This document shows positions 47,713-57,118 of a stretch of DNA of 64,000 bases, piece after piece. A program made the position numbers and the translations under genes. Origin of the DNA: Vibrio maritimus (lineage in GTDB: Bacteria > Pseudomonadota > Gammaproteobacteria > Enterobacterales > Vibrionaceae); assembly GCA_000755425.1 (NCBI GenBank), contig BBMT01000020.1:1-64000 (forward strand), read 5' to 3'. The notes beneath the pieces were generated by a model. That model was given only the letters and a program-made list of their open reading frames with translations. It ran no database searches and was not told the DNA's origin. Position 1 is the stretch's first letter, and every line of letters starts with the position of its first letter.

Positions 47713-48923
47713 ATGACAACGGAAAAAGCGGTAACTCGTGAGTGGTTCGATGAGGTAATGGTACCTTGTTATAACCCAATGGAGATGATTCCAGTTAAGG
47801 GCGAGGGTGCACGTGTTTGGGATCAGCAAGGTAACGAGTATATCGATTTTGCTGGTGGTATTGCGGTGAGCTGTCTAGGCCATTGCCACCCTGCAATGGT
47901 GAATGCCGTTACTGAGCAAGCTAACAAAATTTGGCACCTAAGTAACGTAATGACCAATGAGCCTGCGCTGCGTCTGGCGAAAAAACTCACCGAAGTGAGC
48001 TTTGCTGAGCGCGTGTTCTTTGCTAACTCTGGTGCAGAAGCGAATGAAGCGGCATTGAAGCTTGCACGTCGCTGGGCAGCGGACGTACATGGCACTGAAA
48101 AGTCGGAAATTATTGCTTTCAATCAAGCTTCCACGGTCGTACCTTCTTTACGGTAACGGTGGGTGGTCAAGCCGCCTACTCCGATGGCTTTGGTCCTAAG
48201 CCAGGTGACGTAACACACATTCCTTATAACGATATCGCTGCGCTTGAAGCGCAAATGTCTGAGAAAACCTGTGCGGTCATGATGGAACCACTACAAGGTG
48301 AGGGCGGTATTGTTTCTCCGCAACCTGAGTTCGTTCAAGCGGTTCGTGAACTTTGTGATAAGTACAATGCGCTACTTATCTTTGATGAAGTGCAAACAGG
48401 TAACGGTCGTACTGGTAACTTCTATGCTTACCAAGGTCTAGGTATCACGCCTGATATTCTGAGCACGGCTAAATCTCTGGGCGGCGGTTTCCCTATCGGC
48501 GCTATGCTGACGACAGAAAAACTGGCCGCTCATATGAAGGTGGGTACCCACGGTTCGACTTATGGTGGTAACCCGCTCGCGTGTGCGGTAGCAGAGGCGG
48601 TTGTTGATGTGGTTTCTCGCCAAGACGTGCTTGAAGGCGTTGCGGAACGTGAAGCTTGGTTCCGTGACGGTCTTGAGAAGATCAACGCGAAATACGGCCT
48701 ATTTAGCGAAATTCGCGGTAAAGGCTTGCTACTTGGCGCTGCGCTTAACGAAGAGTGGCAAGGCCGAGCTCGTGATGTACTGGTTGCTGCGGGTCAACAA
48801 GGTTTGATGGTGCTTGTTGCTGGTGCCAACGTTGTACGTTTTACGCCTTCACTCGTCATCACTCAGCAAGAAGTTGAAGAAGGATTAGCTAAACTAGACA
48901 AAGCCATTAGCACGCTAGTTTAA
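47713..48923 (+). CDS. argD: Acetylornithine/succinylornithine aminotransferase (one frame break)
   Basis: A class III PLP transaminase. In Vibrio one enzyme probably serves both arginine synthesis (ArgD) and succinyl-arginine breakdown (AstC); placement before astA and astD supports the second role, and I see no other argD in the window. The reconstructed length is 403 residues. Motifs are DFAGGIAVSCLGHCHP, FFANSGAEANEAALKLAR, FDEVQTGNGRTG and the cofactor lysine in STAKSLGGGFPIGA. One T is missing near 48129 (GCTTTCCAC read as GCTTCCAC), splitting it after IIAFNQA; FHGRTFFTVTVGG then resumes. An ARG box pair lies upstream. Confidence 0.92.
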
Positions 48924-48930
48924 GCAGACA

Positions 48931-48983
48931 GCCGATAAGTCGGCTATTTGATACTCTCTCGGATTTGGATGTTCCGAGAGAGC
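48931..48983 (+). repeat. Two hairpins between argD/astC and astA
   Basis: AGCCGA-TAAG-TCGGCT (48931-48946) is followed by CTCTCTCGG ... CCGAGAGAG (48955-48983), a perfect 9-bp stem with an 11-base loop. Neither has a T-run, so they may stabilise or partly attenuate the ast mRNA rather than end it. Confidence 0.55.
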
Positions 48984-49004
48984 TTGCGTCAGGAGGGATT
49001 ATTG

Positions 49005-50023
49005 ATGCTTGTTGTTCGTCCTATCACTATGTCTGACTACGATGCGCTGCACACTTGCGCGGTAGAATCAGGCCACGGTTTTACTTCTCTTCCTGTTAAT
49101 GAAGAGCTTCTGACAAACCGAATTACCCACTCTGAATACAGCTTTGCTAAGCATGATGTCACAGCACCTACCGATGAAGGTTATCTGATGGTTGGCTTTG
49201 ACACCGAAACAGGCGAAGTCGCAGGGACAACGGGTATTGAAGGTGCGATTGGTTGGGATGTTCCTTTCTACTCTTATCACATCAGTACCGTGGTGCACTC
49301 ATCACCGAAACTCAATGTAAATAACGTGGTGAAGCTACTGACCTTTGGTAACAACTACACAGGCTGTAGCGAGATCTGTACCTTGTTCCTGCGTCCAGAG
49401 TTTCGAGGTGGTCTGAATGGTCGCCTAATGTCGAAGTGTCGCTTCTTGATGATGGCAGAGCACCCAGAGCGCTTTTCAAAAACCATCTTTGCAGAAATGC
49501 GTGGCGTATCGGATGCAGAAGGTAACTCACCGTTTTGGCAGTGGTTGCAAGAACACTTCTTCTCGATCGATTTCACGATGGCAGATTATCTAACGGGTAT
49601 TGGTAAGAAAGGCTTTATTGCGACCTAATGCCAAAGCTACCTATTTACATCAATCTGTTGAGTAAAGAGGCGCAAGCGGTTATCGGTCAAGTACATGAAA
49701 ACACGCGTCCTGCATTAAAACTACTTGAGAAAGAAGGGTTCACTTGTCGTAACTATGTCGACATCTTTGATGCGGGTCCAACGGTTGAATGCGATCTTCG
49801 TAATATCCAAGCGGTACGAGACTCATTCCGTGCCAAGGTATCGGTCGCCGAGCACACCAGTTCACAAGACTACTTGATTGCTAATACTTCTTTTGAGCAC
49901 TTCCGTGCGACGGCGGCTAAAGCGGCGTTTGACGCTGAGTCTGGAACCGTATTGTTGTCTCCTGAGGCGGCGGATGCACTGAATGTTGCTGATGGCGACA
50001 TGGTTCGCATGCTGGCTCAATAA
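49005..50023 (+). CDS. astA: Arginine N-succinyltransferase AstA (one frame break)
   Basis: First enzyme of the AST pathway, transferring succinyl from succinyl-CoA to arginine. The reconstructed length is 339 residues. ATG 49005 (MLVVRPITMSDYDALHTCAV) has a strong AGGAGGG site upstream. Family segments include SYHISTVVHSS, LFLRPEFRGGLNGRLMSKCR and FAEMRGVSDAEGNSPFW. One G is missing near 49632 (GCGGACCTA read as GCGACCTA), which stops the frame at the IAD junction; LMPKLPIYINLLSKEAQAVI then continues. It is second gene of the cluster, so arginine use as a nitrogen source is likely. Confidence 0.93.
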
Positions 50024-50100
50024 GCAACATTACTCGCCTCTACAAGCAATAAGATGGCCGCTTACAGCGGCCACATTTAAAAGACCAAAGGAACTTCACT

Positions 50101-51564
50101 ATGTCTCAACAAACTCAATGGATCTCGGGCAACTGGGTAGCGGGTCTCGGTGACGCATTTCAGTCACTGTCACCCTACGACAATAATATTATCTGGGAAG
50201 GCCAGTCAGCGACGCCAGAGCAAGTCGAGCTGGCGGTATCTTCTGCTCGCAAAGCGTTTGTTGAGTGGAAAAAAAGACCGTTCGCGGAACGTGAGGCTAT
50301 CGTGCTGGCGTTTGCGACAAGGTTAAAGAGCGTAGTGAAGAGATTGCCATTGCGATTGCCAAAGAAACCGGCAAGCCGTTATGGGAGACCCGTACTGAAG
50401 CGGGTGCGATGGTAGCAAGATTGCCATTTCTATTCGTGCCTACCATCAGCGCACTGGTGAGAGCCAACGCGAAGCTGCTGGCAACCAAATTGTCCTCCGT
50501 CACAGGCCCCTTGGTGTTATGGCAGTGTTTGGCCCTTATAACTTCCCTGGTCACTTACCAAATGGTCACATCGTGCCGGCCTTATTGGCAGGGAACACGG
50601 TAGTCTTTAAGCCTTCAGAGCAGACCCCACTAGTTGGTGAGATCGCGATGAAGATTTGGCAAGAAGTGGGACTGCCAGCGGGTGTTATTAACCTCGTTCA
50701 AGGTGGTAAAGAGACTGGTATCGCTCTTGCTGACTCGAAAGGCATTGATGGTGTGTTGTTTACCGGTAGTGCCAATACAGGTCATATTCTTCATCGTCAA
50801 TTTGCTGGTCAACCGGGCAAGATGCTGGCGCTTGAGATGGGTGGTAACAACCCTCTTGTTGTCAGTGAAGCATTTGGTGATGTCGATGCAGCGGTGTACA
50901 CCATTTTGCAATCGGCTTACATCAGTGCTGGACAGCGTTGTACCTGTGCACGACGCCTTTATGTGCCATTTGGTGAAAAAGGTGATCAACTAGTCGAAAA
51001 CCTAGTGTCTGCCATTAATAAGATCCGTATTGATGAGCCGTTTGCAGAGCCTGCACCATTTATGGGGCCGCAGATCTCAGAGCAGGCTGCTGACCATATT
51101 ATTGCAGCGCAAGCTGAGCTATTGAAGCTAGGCGGTAAGAGCCTCGTTGAAGCAAAACGCTTGAATGCAGCGTTTGTGACGCCAGCACTACTAGATGCTA
51201 CAGACATCGCAGAGCTTCCTGATGAAGAGTACTTCGGACCGCTACTACAACTGGTGCGCTATGAGACTCTAGAGCAAGCGGTAGAGTTGGCAAACGATAC
51301 TCGATTTGGTCTATCGGCAGGGCTTATCTCTGAGCGTGATGAGGAGTGGCAATATTTCACAGACCACATCCGAGCAGGCATTGTAAACCGCAACCGTCAG
51401 CTGACAGGCGCGAGCGGTGATGCGCCGTTTGGAGGTCCAGGTGCTTCTGGCAACCTTCGCCCAAGTGCGTTCTACGCAGCGGATTATTGTGCTTACCCTA
51501 TGGCATCAATGGAAGGCGATAACACCGTGCTTCCAGCGACTTTGAGCCTGGCATTGAACTATAA
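50101..51564 (+). CDS. astD: Succinylglutamate semialdehyde dehydrogenase AstD (frame broken three times)
   Basis: An NAD-dependent aldehyde dehydrogenase of the AST pathway, reconstructed to 488 residues. It shows FGPYNFPGHLPNGH, the cofactor loop FTGSANTGHILHR, the glutamate in LEMGGNNPLVV and the catalytic cysteine in SAGQRCTCARR. Missing bases are a G near 50318 (GCGGACAAG), a G near 50414 (GTAGGCAAG) and a C near 51548 (AGCCCTGGC). The last removes the real stop: restored, the protein ends SPGIEL with TAA at 51562-51564. The uninterrupted frame that runs on into the next gene is therefore an artefact, not a fusion. Confidence 0.9.
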
Positions 51565-51574
51565 GGAGCGGGTT

Positions 51575-52366
51575 ATGACTGTTGACGCGTTATTTGGCCA
51601 CTTGTGGCAAGATTACATTACTCGCTTATGTCCTTCTGCTCACAAGGTTCATGACTTGCTGAGGGAAGATGAGTCGCTCATCAATGACCATATTGCACTG
51701 AGAACCTTTAATGTAGCGCCATTGGGTATCGAAACGCTGGCTAAGCCGTTTCTAGACCTTGGTTATGAGGTGAGTGGTCATTACGACTTTGAAGCTAAAA
51801 AATTGACCGCGGTTCATCTAGAGCATAGTAATACATTGCTTCCTAAAGTGTTTATCAGCGAATTGCGAGTGGAAGAGTGCTCCCAATCGCTACAAGATAT
51901 CGTGGCTAAGCTAGTGGCGCAGGTGGACAGCGTTAAGCTTTCCTCTGCTGAGTTCTTATATGGCGGTCGTTTGTGGGATCTGAGCTATCAAGACTTCCAA
52001 ACGCTGGCGCAAGAAAGCGAGTATGCTTCATGGCTTGCCGCTCACGGTTATGGCGCTAATCACTTTACAGTGAGTGTGAATCAGCTTGATCGCTTTGCCG
52101 AAGTGGTTGAGGTCAATCAGCATCTTCGTGATGCTGGGTTTGCGATTAATGAATCTGGTGGGGAAGTTAAAGGCTCGCCAGAGGTGCTACTAGAGCAATC
52201 CTCGACCATGGCAGATAAAGTGTCTGTTGCATTTACTGAGGGTGATCAGGTGATTCCTGGTGGCTTCTATGAGTTTGCTAAGCGTTACCAACTGGCCGAT
52301 GGCAGTTACTACCAAGGTTTTGTTGCTGCATCGGCGGACAAGATTTTTGAAAGTACGCATCAGTAA
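51575..52366 (+). CDS. DUF1338 protein, 2-oxoadipate dioxygenase/decarboxylase-like
   Basis: A 263-residue protein starting at ATG 51575 with AAGGAG seven bases upstream and 10 bases after the restored astD stop. It belongs to the DUF1338 family, whose characterised member HglS of Pseudomonas putida is an iron enzyme turning 2-oxoadipate into 2-hydroxyglutarate in lysine breakdown. The likely metal ligands are visible: His39 in NDHIALRTF, His163 in GANHFTVSVN and Glu233 in GGFYEFAKRY. The protein is much shorter than HglS, so substrate and reaction may differ. Location at the end of the AST cluster suggests a role in amino-acid catabolism. The frame is intact. Confidence 0.8.
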   Translation: MTVDALFGHLWQDYITRLCPSAHKVHDLLREDESLINDHIALRTFNVAPLGIETLAKPFLDLGYEVSGHYDFEAKKLTAVHLEHSNTLLPKVFISELRVEECSQSLQDIVAKLVAQVDSVKLSSAEFLYGGRLWDLSYQDFQTLAQESEYASWLAAHGYGANHFTVSVNQLDRFAEVVEVNQHLRDAGFAINESGGEVKGSPEVLLEQSSTMADKVSVAFTEGDQVIPGGFYEFAKRYQLADGSYYQGFVAASADKIFESTHQ

Positions 52367-52427
52367 CGATAAACCCCACAGCGCCGTCACTCCACTGGCC
52401 GTGCGGCTAGTGGGCATGAGCTAGAAA

Positions 52428-52457
52428 CAAAAAAGCCACCCGAAGGTGGCTTTTTAA
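52428..52457. terminator. Bidirectional terminator between the DUF1338 gene and crp
   Basis: AAAAAAGCCACC-CGAA-GGTGGCTTTTT lies between the two convergent genes and has A and T tracts on both sides. Confidence 0.85.
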
Positions 52458-52473
52458 ATCTTGCGACGCGCTC

Positions 52474-53106
52474 TTAGCGAGTACCGTAAACCACGATAGT
52501 CTTACCGTGGGCAGAAATTAGGTTCTGCTCTTCTAGCATCTTAAGAATACGACCAACTGTCTCACGAGAACAGCCAACGATTTGGCCAATCTCTTGACGA
52601 GTGATCTTGATTTGCATGCCGTCTGGGTGAGTCATTGCATCAGGTTGCTTCGCTAGGTTTAGTAGCGTCTGTGCAATACGACCCGTTACGTCTAGGAACG
52701 CTAGGTCACCTACTTTTTGGCTAGTCACTTGTAGACGACTTGCCATCTGAGCAGATAAGCGCATTAGAATGTCTGGGTTAACTTGGATAAGCTGACGGAA
52801 TTTCTTGAATGAGATTTCCGCAACTTCACAAGGTGATTTTGCTCGTACCCATGCTGTACGTTCTTGGTCCTCTTCGAACAAGCCAAGTTCACCGATGAAG
52901 TCACCTTGGTTTAGGTAAGACAAGATCATCTCTTTGCCTTCTTCATCTTTAATCAGTACCGCTACAGAACCTTTGACGATGTAGTAAAGCGTTTCTGCTT
53001 TCTCGCCCGCGTGGATAAGCGTGCTCTTTGATGGGTACTTGTGAATGTGGCAGTGTGAAAGGAACCACTCTAACGTTGGGTCGGTTTGAGGTTTACCTAG
53101 AACCAT
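52474..53106 (-). CDS. crp: Cyclic AMP receptor protein CRP
   Basis: A 210-residue global regulator of carbon use; in vibrios it also controls competence, biofilm and virulence genes. The N-terminal cAMP domain shows GDFIGELGLFEEDQERTAWV (phosphate-binding cassette) with the usual Arg-Thr. The long C-helix follows, and the DNA-binding helix-turn-helix is ITRQEIGQIVGCSRETVGRI near residues 168-187. The frame is intact, and the protein is near identical in layout to E. coli CRP. It is convergent with the AST cluster. A candidate CRP site lies about 195 bases upstream, suggesting autoregulation. Confidence 0.97.
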   Translation of the reverse strand: MVLGKPQTDPTLEWFLSHCHIHKYPSKSTLIHAGEKAETLYYIVKGSVAVLIKDEEGKEMILSYLNQGDFIGELGLFEEDQERTAWVRAKSPCEVAEISFKKFRQLIQVNPDILMRLSAQMASRLQVTSQKVGDLAFLDVTGRIAQTLLNLAKQPDAMTHPDGMQIKITRQEIGQIVGCSRETVGRILKMLEEQNLISAHGKTIVVYGTR

Positions 53107-53299
53107 ATATCTTACTTCCTCTGCAGGGTATGCTTGCTGCTTTCCATATTTGTTAGCAAGCCCGTTGGTTAAGACCTACTAGCATAAAAGCACTTTGAAG
53201 ATGGCGCAAGCGATCTTCTGTTTCCTAGAAATAGTATCCTTTTTTGCGCCGCTTTTCTTGATTTTAATCGTGTCAAAAGCGTATTTATCTATACAAAAC

Positions 53300-53315
53300 T
53301 GTGCACATGATCACG
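53300..53315. promoter_or_regulatory. Possible CRP site in the crp promoter region
   Basis: TGTGC-ACATGA-TCACG resembles the CRP consensus with one mismatch in each half and the correct 6-base spacer. It lies in the 242-base gap between prkB and crp. Confidence 0.45.
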
Positions 53316-53348
53316 ATACAAAAAACAGGCTGATTTGGCTCACACTTC

Positions 53349-54218
53349 CTAACCTATTTTTCCTGTTTCTATAAGTTGCTGAAGTATTGGTCTGACGATT
53401 AACTCCATCGCAAAACTCATCTTACCGCCTGGCACGACAATGGTGTTGTGACGCGACATGAATGAACCATCAATCATCGCTAGTAGGTAAGGGAAGTCGA
53501 CATTCTTGATACCACGCAAGCGAATCACGACAAAACTCTCATCCAAACTCGGAATGCCCTTAGCATTGAGCGGGTTCGAAGTGTCTACCGTTGGGACGCG
53601 CTGGAAGTTTATGTGTGTGCGCGAAAACTGCGGAGTAATGTAGCTTAAGTAGTCGTCCATCGAGCGAACAATTGAGTCAGTAACCGCTTCTCGAGAGTGA
53701 CCGCGATCGCGTGTGTCTCGTACAAACTTTTGGATCCACTCTAGGTTAACAATAGGCACCATGCCGATAAGCAGGTCAACGTGCTGAGAAGCATTGACAT
53801 CACCATCTACAACGCCGCCATGTAAGCCTTCGTAAAACAGCACATCGCTATTTTCAGGTAGGTCTTGCCATGGGGTGAAGGTGCCTGGCATTTGGTTATA
53901 AGGCACAGCCTCATCGAAGGTGTGCAGGTAGCGGCGAAACTGCCCGGTACCATTTTGCCCATAGTTGCGAAAAAACTCTTCAAGGGCAGGGAAGTCATTT
54001 GCTTGTGGGCCAAAGTAGCTGATGTGTTTACCTTGCTCTTTGGCTTTGCGGATCTCGATATCCATCTCTGGACGAGTAAAGCGGTGAAAGCTATCACCTT
54101 CAATAAATGCAGGCTTGACGCTCATCATGTTGAACATCTTGCGAAATGCTTCTGACGTTGTGGTGGTTCCAGCTCCAGAGGAGCCCGTTACAGCAATGAT
54201 CGGGTGTTTTGCTGACAT
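53349..54218 (-). CDS. prkB: PrkB, phosphoribulokinase-like P-loop kinase
   Basis: A 289-residue protein of the phosphoribulokinase/uridine kinase family found next to crp in many gammaproteobacteria. Physiological substrate is not known; there is no RuBisCO in the window, so a Calvin-cycle role is not supported. The Walker A loop is AVTGSSGAGTTTTSEAF near residues 8-24. SFHRFTRPEMDIEI, LFYEGLHGGVVDGDVN and the Arg-rich VRDTRDRGHSREAVTDSIVR segment follow. The frame is intact. It is followed by crp and preceded by yheU and yheT on the same strand, as in E. coli. Confidence 0.92.
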   Translation of the reverse strand: MSAKHPIIAVTGSSGAGTTTTSEAFRKMFNMMSVKPAFIEGDSFHRFTRPEMDIEIRKAKEQGKHISYFGPQANDFPALEEFFRNYGQNGTGQFRRYLHTFDEAVPYNQMPGTFTPWQDLPENSDVLFYEGLHGGVVDGDVNASQHVDLLIGMVPIVNLEWIQKFVRDTRDRGHSREAVTDSIVRSMDDYLSYITPQFSRTHINFQRVPTVDTSNPLNAKGIPSLDESFVVIRLRGIKNVDFPYLLAMIDGSFMSRHNTIVVPGGKMSFAMELIVRPILQQLIETGKIG

Positions 54219-54345
54219 AACACTTCCTGTGTATTTGTAATTGTCGTTATAAATTTGCTAACTCACATAAGGAGTTAGACCTTGTAGGCCAATTTCAGTT
54301 CAATAGCCTTTCAATATAGCAGCTACTTCAGTAGCTACCGAAAAA

Positions 54346-54558
54346 TTACAGCGAGCGGCGAGATTTAATGTCGACGGTTTCGTGCAGTTCAGAGAAAACG
54401 ATGACGGCTTCACCGCTTTCGAGTTGACTGCGAACATGGCGTACCTTGTCATCTAGCGACACTTCCGACTCGCCATAGTCGGTGCCTTCGCGCAGCACGA
54501 ACTCTTTAATAAGGTTATCTAGCGTATCTGCGTCAATTTGTTGCCATGGGATGATCAT
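54346..54558 (-). CDS. yheU: YheU family small protein
   Basis: A 70-residue protein starting MIIPWQQIDADTLDNLIKEF and containing VLREGTDYGESEVSLDDKVR. This matches the YheU family, which has a solved small helical fold but no assigned function. The frame is intact. It lies between yheT and prkB in the conserved yheT-yheU-prkB order. Identification is by sequence pattern and position. Confidence 0.92.
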   Translation of the reverse strand: MIIPWQQIDADTLDNLIKEFVLREGTDYGESEVSLDDKVRHVRSQLESGEAVIVFSELHETVDIKSRRSL

Positions 54559-54631
54559 AAATACCTCTCAATTCTATGACCGCAGGATTATACCATTGCT
54601 GATTCACAAAGGGAGCTATCGCTGTTTTTGG

Positions 54632-55621
54632 CTAGTCAATAAAGTGCCGGTAGTAACTAGGTAGGCTTTCTTCCAACCAAAAACGTGGACGTCGCAAACT
54701 ACCCGTCATAAACCCTACGTGACCACCTCGGTCAAGCAGTTGGTAATTGATATGGCTTGGAAGGCTAAAGGTTGGAATGACTTCGTGTGTCATAAAGGGG
54801 TCATCCTTGGCATGAATAAACCGGGTCGGGACTGTGATTTCTCGTAGGCGAGGCAGACCGGAGCAGCGCTGATAATAGTCATCGGCGTCTTTAAATCCAT
54901 GCAGCGGAGCAGTAATTAGATCATCGAACTCGTAGAGCTTTTTCATGTTCTTTATCCGCTCTTCGGTCAGTCCGAGGACTTCGCTTAGCAGATGAAGTTT
55001 GTTGAGCGCATTCTTTTTCATCGAACTGAGCAGGTATGAGCGATAGACCTTAGAGAAACCTTGTTCAATACGTCTGGCACACGCTGCCAAGTCGAGCGGC
55101 GCAGAGATGACAGTTGCGCCATCGAGCTTAGTATCATCGCCGTAGTGAGCGAGGTAGTTGGTGAGCATATTGCCGCCAAGGGAAATGCCTACAGCAACCT
55201 TTTTACTGTTTGGGTAACGATGATCCAAAAGCTCTATGAACTGTCTCGCGTCCCCAATCTCACCAGAATGGTAAGCTCTAGCAAGTCGATTTGGGTTTGG
55301 TCCACAGCCACGAAAGTGCATCATGACCGACAGCCAGCCTTGCTTAGCAAACGCGTGCATTAGCCCGTTAGCATAAGGGCTGTGAAAGCAGCCCTCTAAG
55401 CCATGAAATAGAACGAACACAGGTTTGTTTTGAGCACTTTGACCATGGGGATCTTCACTCCACGCGAGTTCGACAAAGTCTCCATCTGGAGTATCCAGGG
55501 TTTCCCATATCGGCTCAAATAGTGCTTTGCGCCGAACAAAGCGTGGGATCAGCGTTTGGATGTGTGGATTGGCGAGCCTTTGGCGGCGATAAAGTGTTTG
55601 CTGCTCATAACGTAAATTCAC
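54632..55621 (-). CDS. yheT: YheT-type alpha/beta hydrolase
   Basis: A 329-residue hydrolase of the YheT/ABHD family, substrate unknown. The nucleophile serine is in VAVGISLGGNMLTNYLA, the acid in FIHAKDDPFM, and the histidine in DRGGHVGFMTG; the oxyanion segment VLFHGLEGCFHSPYA is upstream. Together these form a complete catalytic triad. The frame is intact. It starts 17 bases inside the end of the MocR regulator gene on the same strand, suggesting transcriptional or translational coupling, and is followed by yheU. Confidence 0.92.
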   Translation of the reverse strand: MNLRYEQQTLYRRQRLANPHIQTLIPRFVRRKALFEPIWETLDTPDGDFVELAWSEDPHGQSAQNKPVFVLFHGLEGCFHSPYANGLMHAFAKQGWLSVMMHFRGCGPNPNRLARAYHSGEIGDARQFIELLDHRYPNSKKVAVGISLGGNMLTNYLAHYGDDTKLDGATVISAPLDLAACARRIEQGFSKVYRSYLLSSMKKNALNKLHLLSEVLGLTEERIKNMKKLYEFDDLITAPLHGFKDADDYYQRCSGLPRLREITVPTRFIHAKDDPFMTHEVIPTFSLPSHINYQLLDRGGHVGFMTGSLRRPRFWLEESLPSYYRHFID

Positions 55622-56991
55622 TAACGGGATTGGATTGTAGTAGTGCTTTTAGAGTATCTACGCCTAATTGTAGCTGCTCGATCGTTTGTGGTGAACTCAG
55701 CGACAGACGCACCGCAGGCGCCACTGAACCACCTGGAGGAGCAAATAGCTCGCCCGATTTAACGACAACCCCTTGCTCTGCTGCTCTGCTGACAAACTCA
55801 CTCAGTCGCCAGTGCTCAGGCAGGGTTAGCCAAACGTGGAAACCGCCTTGTTGATAACGAAGGTCAAACTCGGTGAGAGCGTCTACCGCGATGGCAATAC
55901 GCTTTTTCATTTCGCTATGGATGATAGCGAGGTTTCGTTCGGCATCACCAGAGGTCAGCATTTCACAGGTTAGGGCTGTGAGCAGCGGGCTTATCATCCA
56001 GCTGTGGTTTTGCAGTGTCATCACCAGATGTTGATGAAGCTTTTCCGGAGCGCTCATGTAGCCCACCCTTAGACCTGGTGCGAGACATTTCGAGAAAGCG
56101 CCGATATGGATAACGCGCTCAGGCGCGAAGTTAACCATGGGCGCAGGGGCTTTTTCTAGCAGCAGACCGTTGATCTCATCTTCAATCACGTAAACATCAT
56201 AGGACTCACAGATACGCAGGATATCCTGGCGGCGCTCTTCAGGCATAATCGCAGTGGTTGGGTTTTGCAGCGTTGGCGTTAAGTAGATAAATCGCGGCGA
56301 GTAGCGCTGGCAGCATACCTCTAACGACTCTGGTGTTATGCCAAATTCATCCATGTCCACGCCTTTGAGCGTCAACTGATTCTGACGTGCCAAGCTAATC
56401 ACACCTGGTAAGTGTACTTTTCTACCAAGAGGGTATCGCCCGCACGAGTGAAGGTGTCGAGCACCATCTGAATCGCATGCTGTGCGCCTGAACTAAACAG
56501 CATCCTATGTGCGGGAAGTTTGATGCCTTTGTCATTGAGCCAATTGGCGACGATGCTGCGGTGTGCATCCAATCCTGCGGGTGGCTGATAGAGCATCAAT
56601 TGATTGAGGTGTGAGTTCGAGCTTGAGATGCGCTGCATGGCTTGTTTTAGCATATCGCTTCTGTCGAGCAAGGGGGGAATGTTATAGCCGAAATTCATTT
56701 CGCCTTGTGCCACCGTGCTTTGTTCAAACACCCAGCTTGGTTTATTGGTATCGGAGACATAGTGCCCGCGCCGACTTTTGCTTCCACTAAACCTCGTCGC
56801 TCTACCTCCGCATAGGCTCGGGTAATAGTACCTACCGTGACACCGAGCTTGTCTGCGAGCCAGCGGTGAGTGGGCAGTTTACTGTTTGCCTTGAGATCGC
56901 CATCTTCGATCATTGTGGCGATCTGATCAGCGATCTGTTTGTAGATCGGCGCTGGATCTTGTTTGAATACTGTAATTGTCTCGATTGTCAT
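55605..56991 (-). CDS. MocR-type GntR regulator with aminotransferase domain (frame broken twice)
   Basis: A reconstructed 462-residue regulator. Residues 1-75 form a GntR winged helix (PIYKQIADQIATMIEDGDLK ... GVTVGTITRAYAEVERRGLV). The rest is a class I aminotransferase-like domain that senses PLP or a PLP-bound amino acid; the cofactor lysine is in GAFSKCLAPGLRVGY. Missing bases are a T near 56757 (ACTTATGTC) and a C near 56404 (TACCCAGGT). It is divergent from a LysE-family exporter with a perfect palindrome between them, so it probably controls export of an amino acid. No pdx gene is adjacent, so I do not call it PdxR. Confidence 0.9.
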
Positions 56992-57072
56992 GGTGACAAT
57001 AAACCTTTGCGTGTGGTTTCTGGCTTTGATAGGGTTATTTTGTGCTCATATTAACAATAAATCAACGTATTT

Positions 57073-57100
57073 ATGAAAATTGTACCGATACAATTTTCAT
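57073..57100. promoter_or_regulatory. Perfect 28-bp palindrome, candidate MocR operator
   Basis: ATGAAAATTGTA (57073) and TACAATTTTCAT (57089) are exact 12-bp inverted arms with a CCGA spacer. It lies 18 bases before the exporter start codon in the regulator-exporter gap. The core TGTACCGATACA resembles GntR-type operators. Confidence 0.7.
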
Positions 57101-57118
57101 TGTAGAGGGAGAAGAGGG

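Noticed and set aside
50519..52366. A single 615-residue AstD-DUF1338 fusion protein
   Set aside because: Restoring one base near 51548 rebuilds the astD stop plus a ribosome site and ATG for the second gene. The missing base fits the error pattern seen elsewhere.
53349..54218. Calvin-cycle phosphoribulokinase
   Set aside because: It is the PrkB subfamily in its usual place beside crp, yheU and yheT, with no RuBisCO gene in the window.
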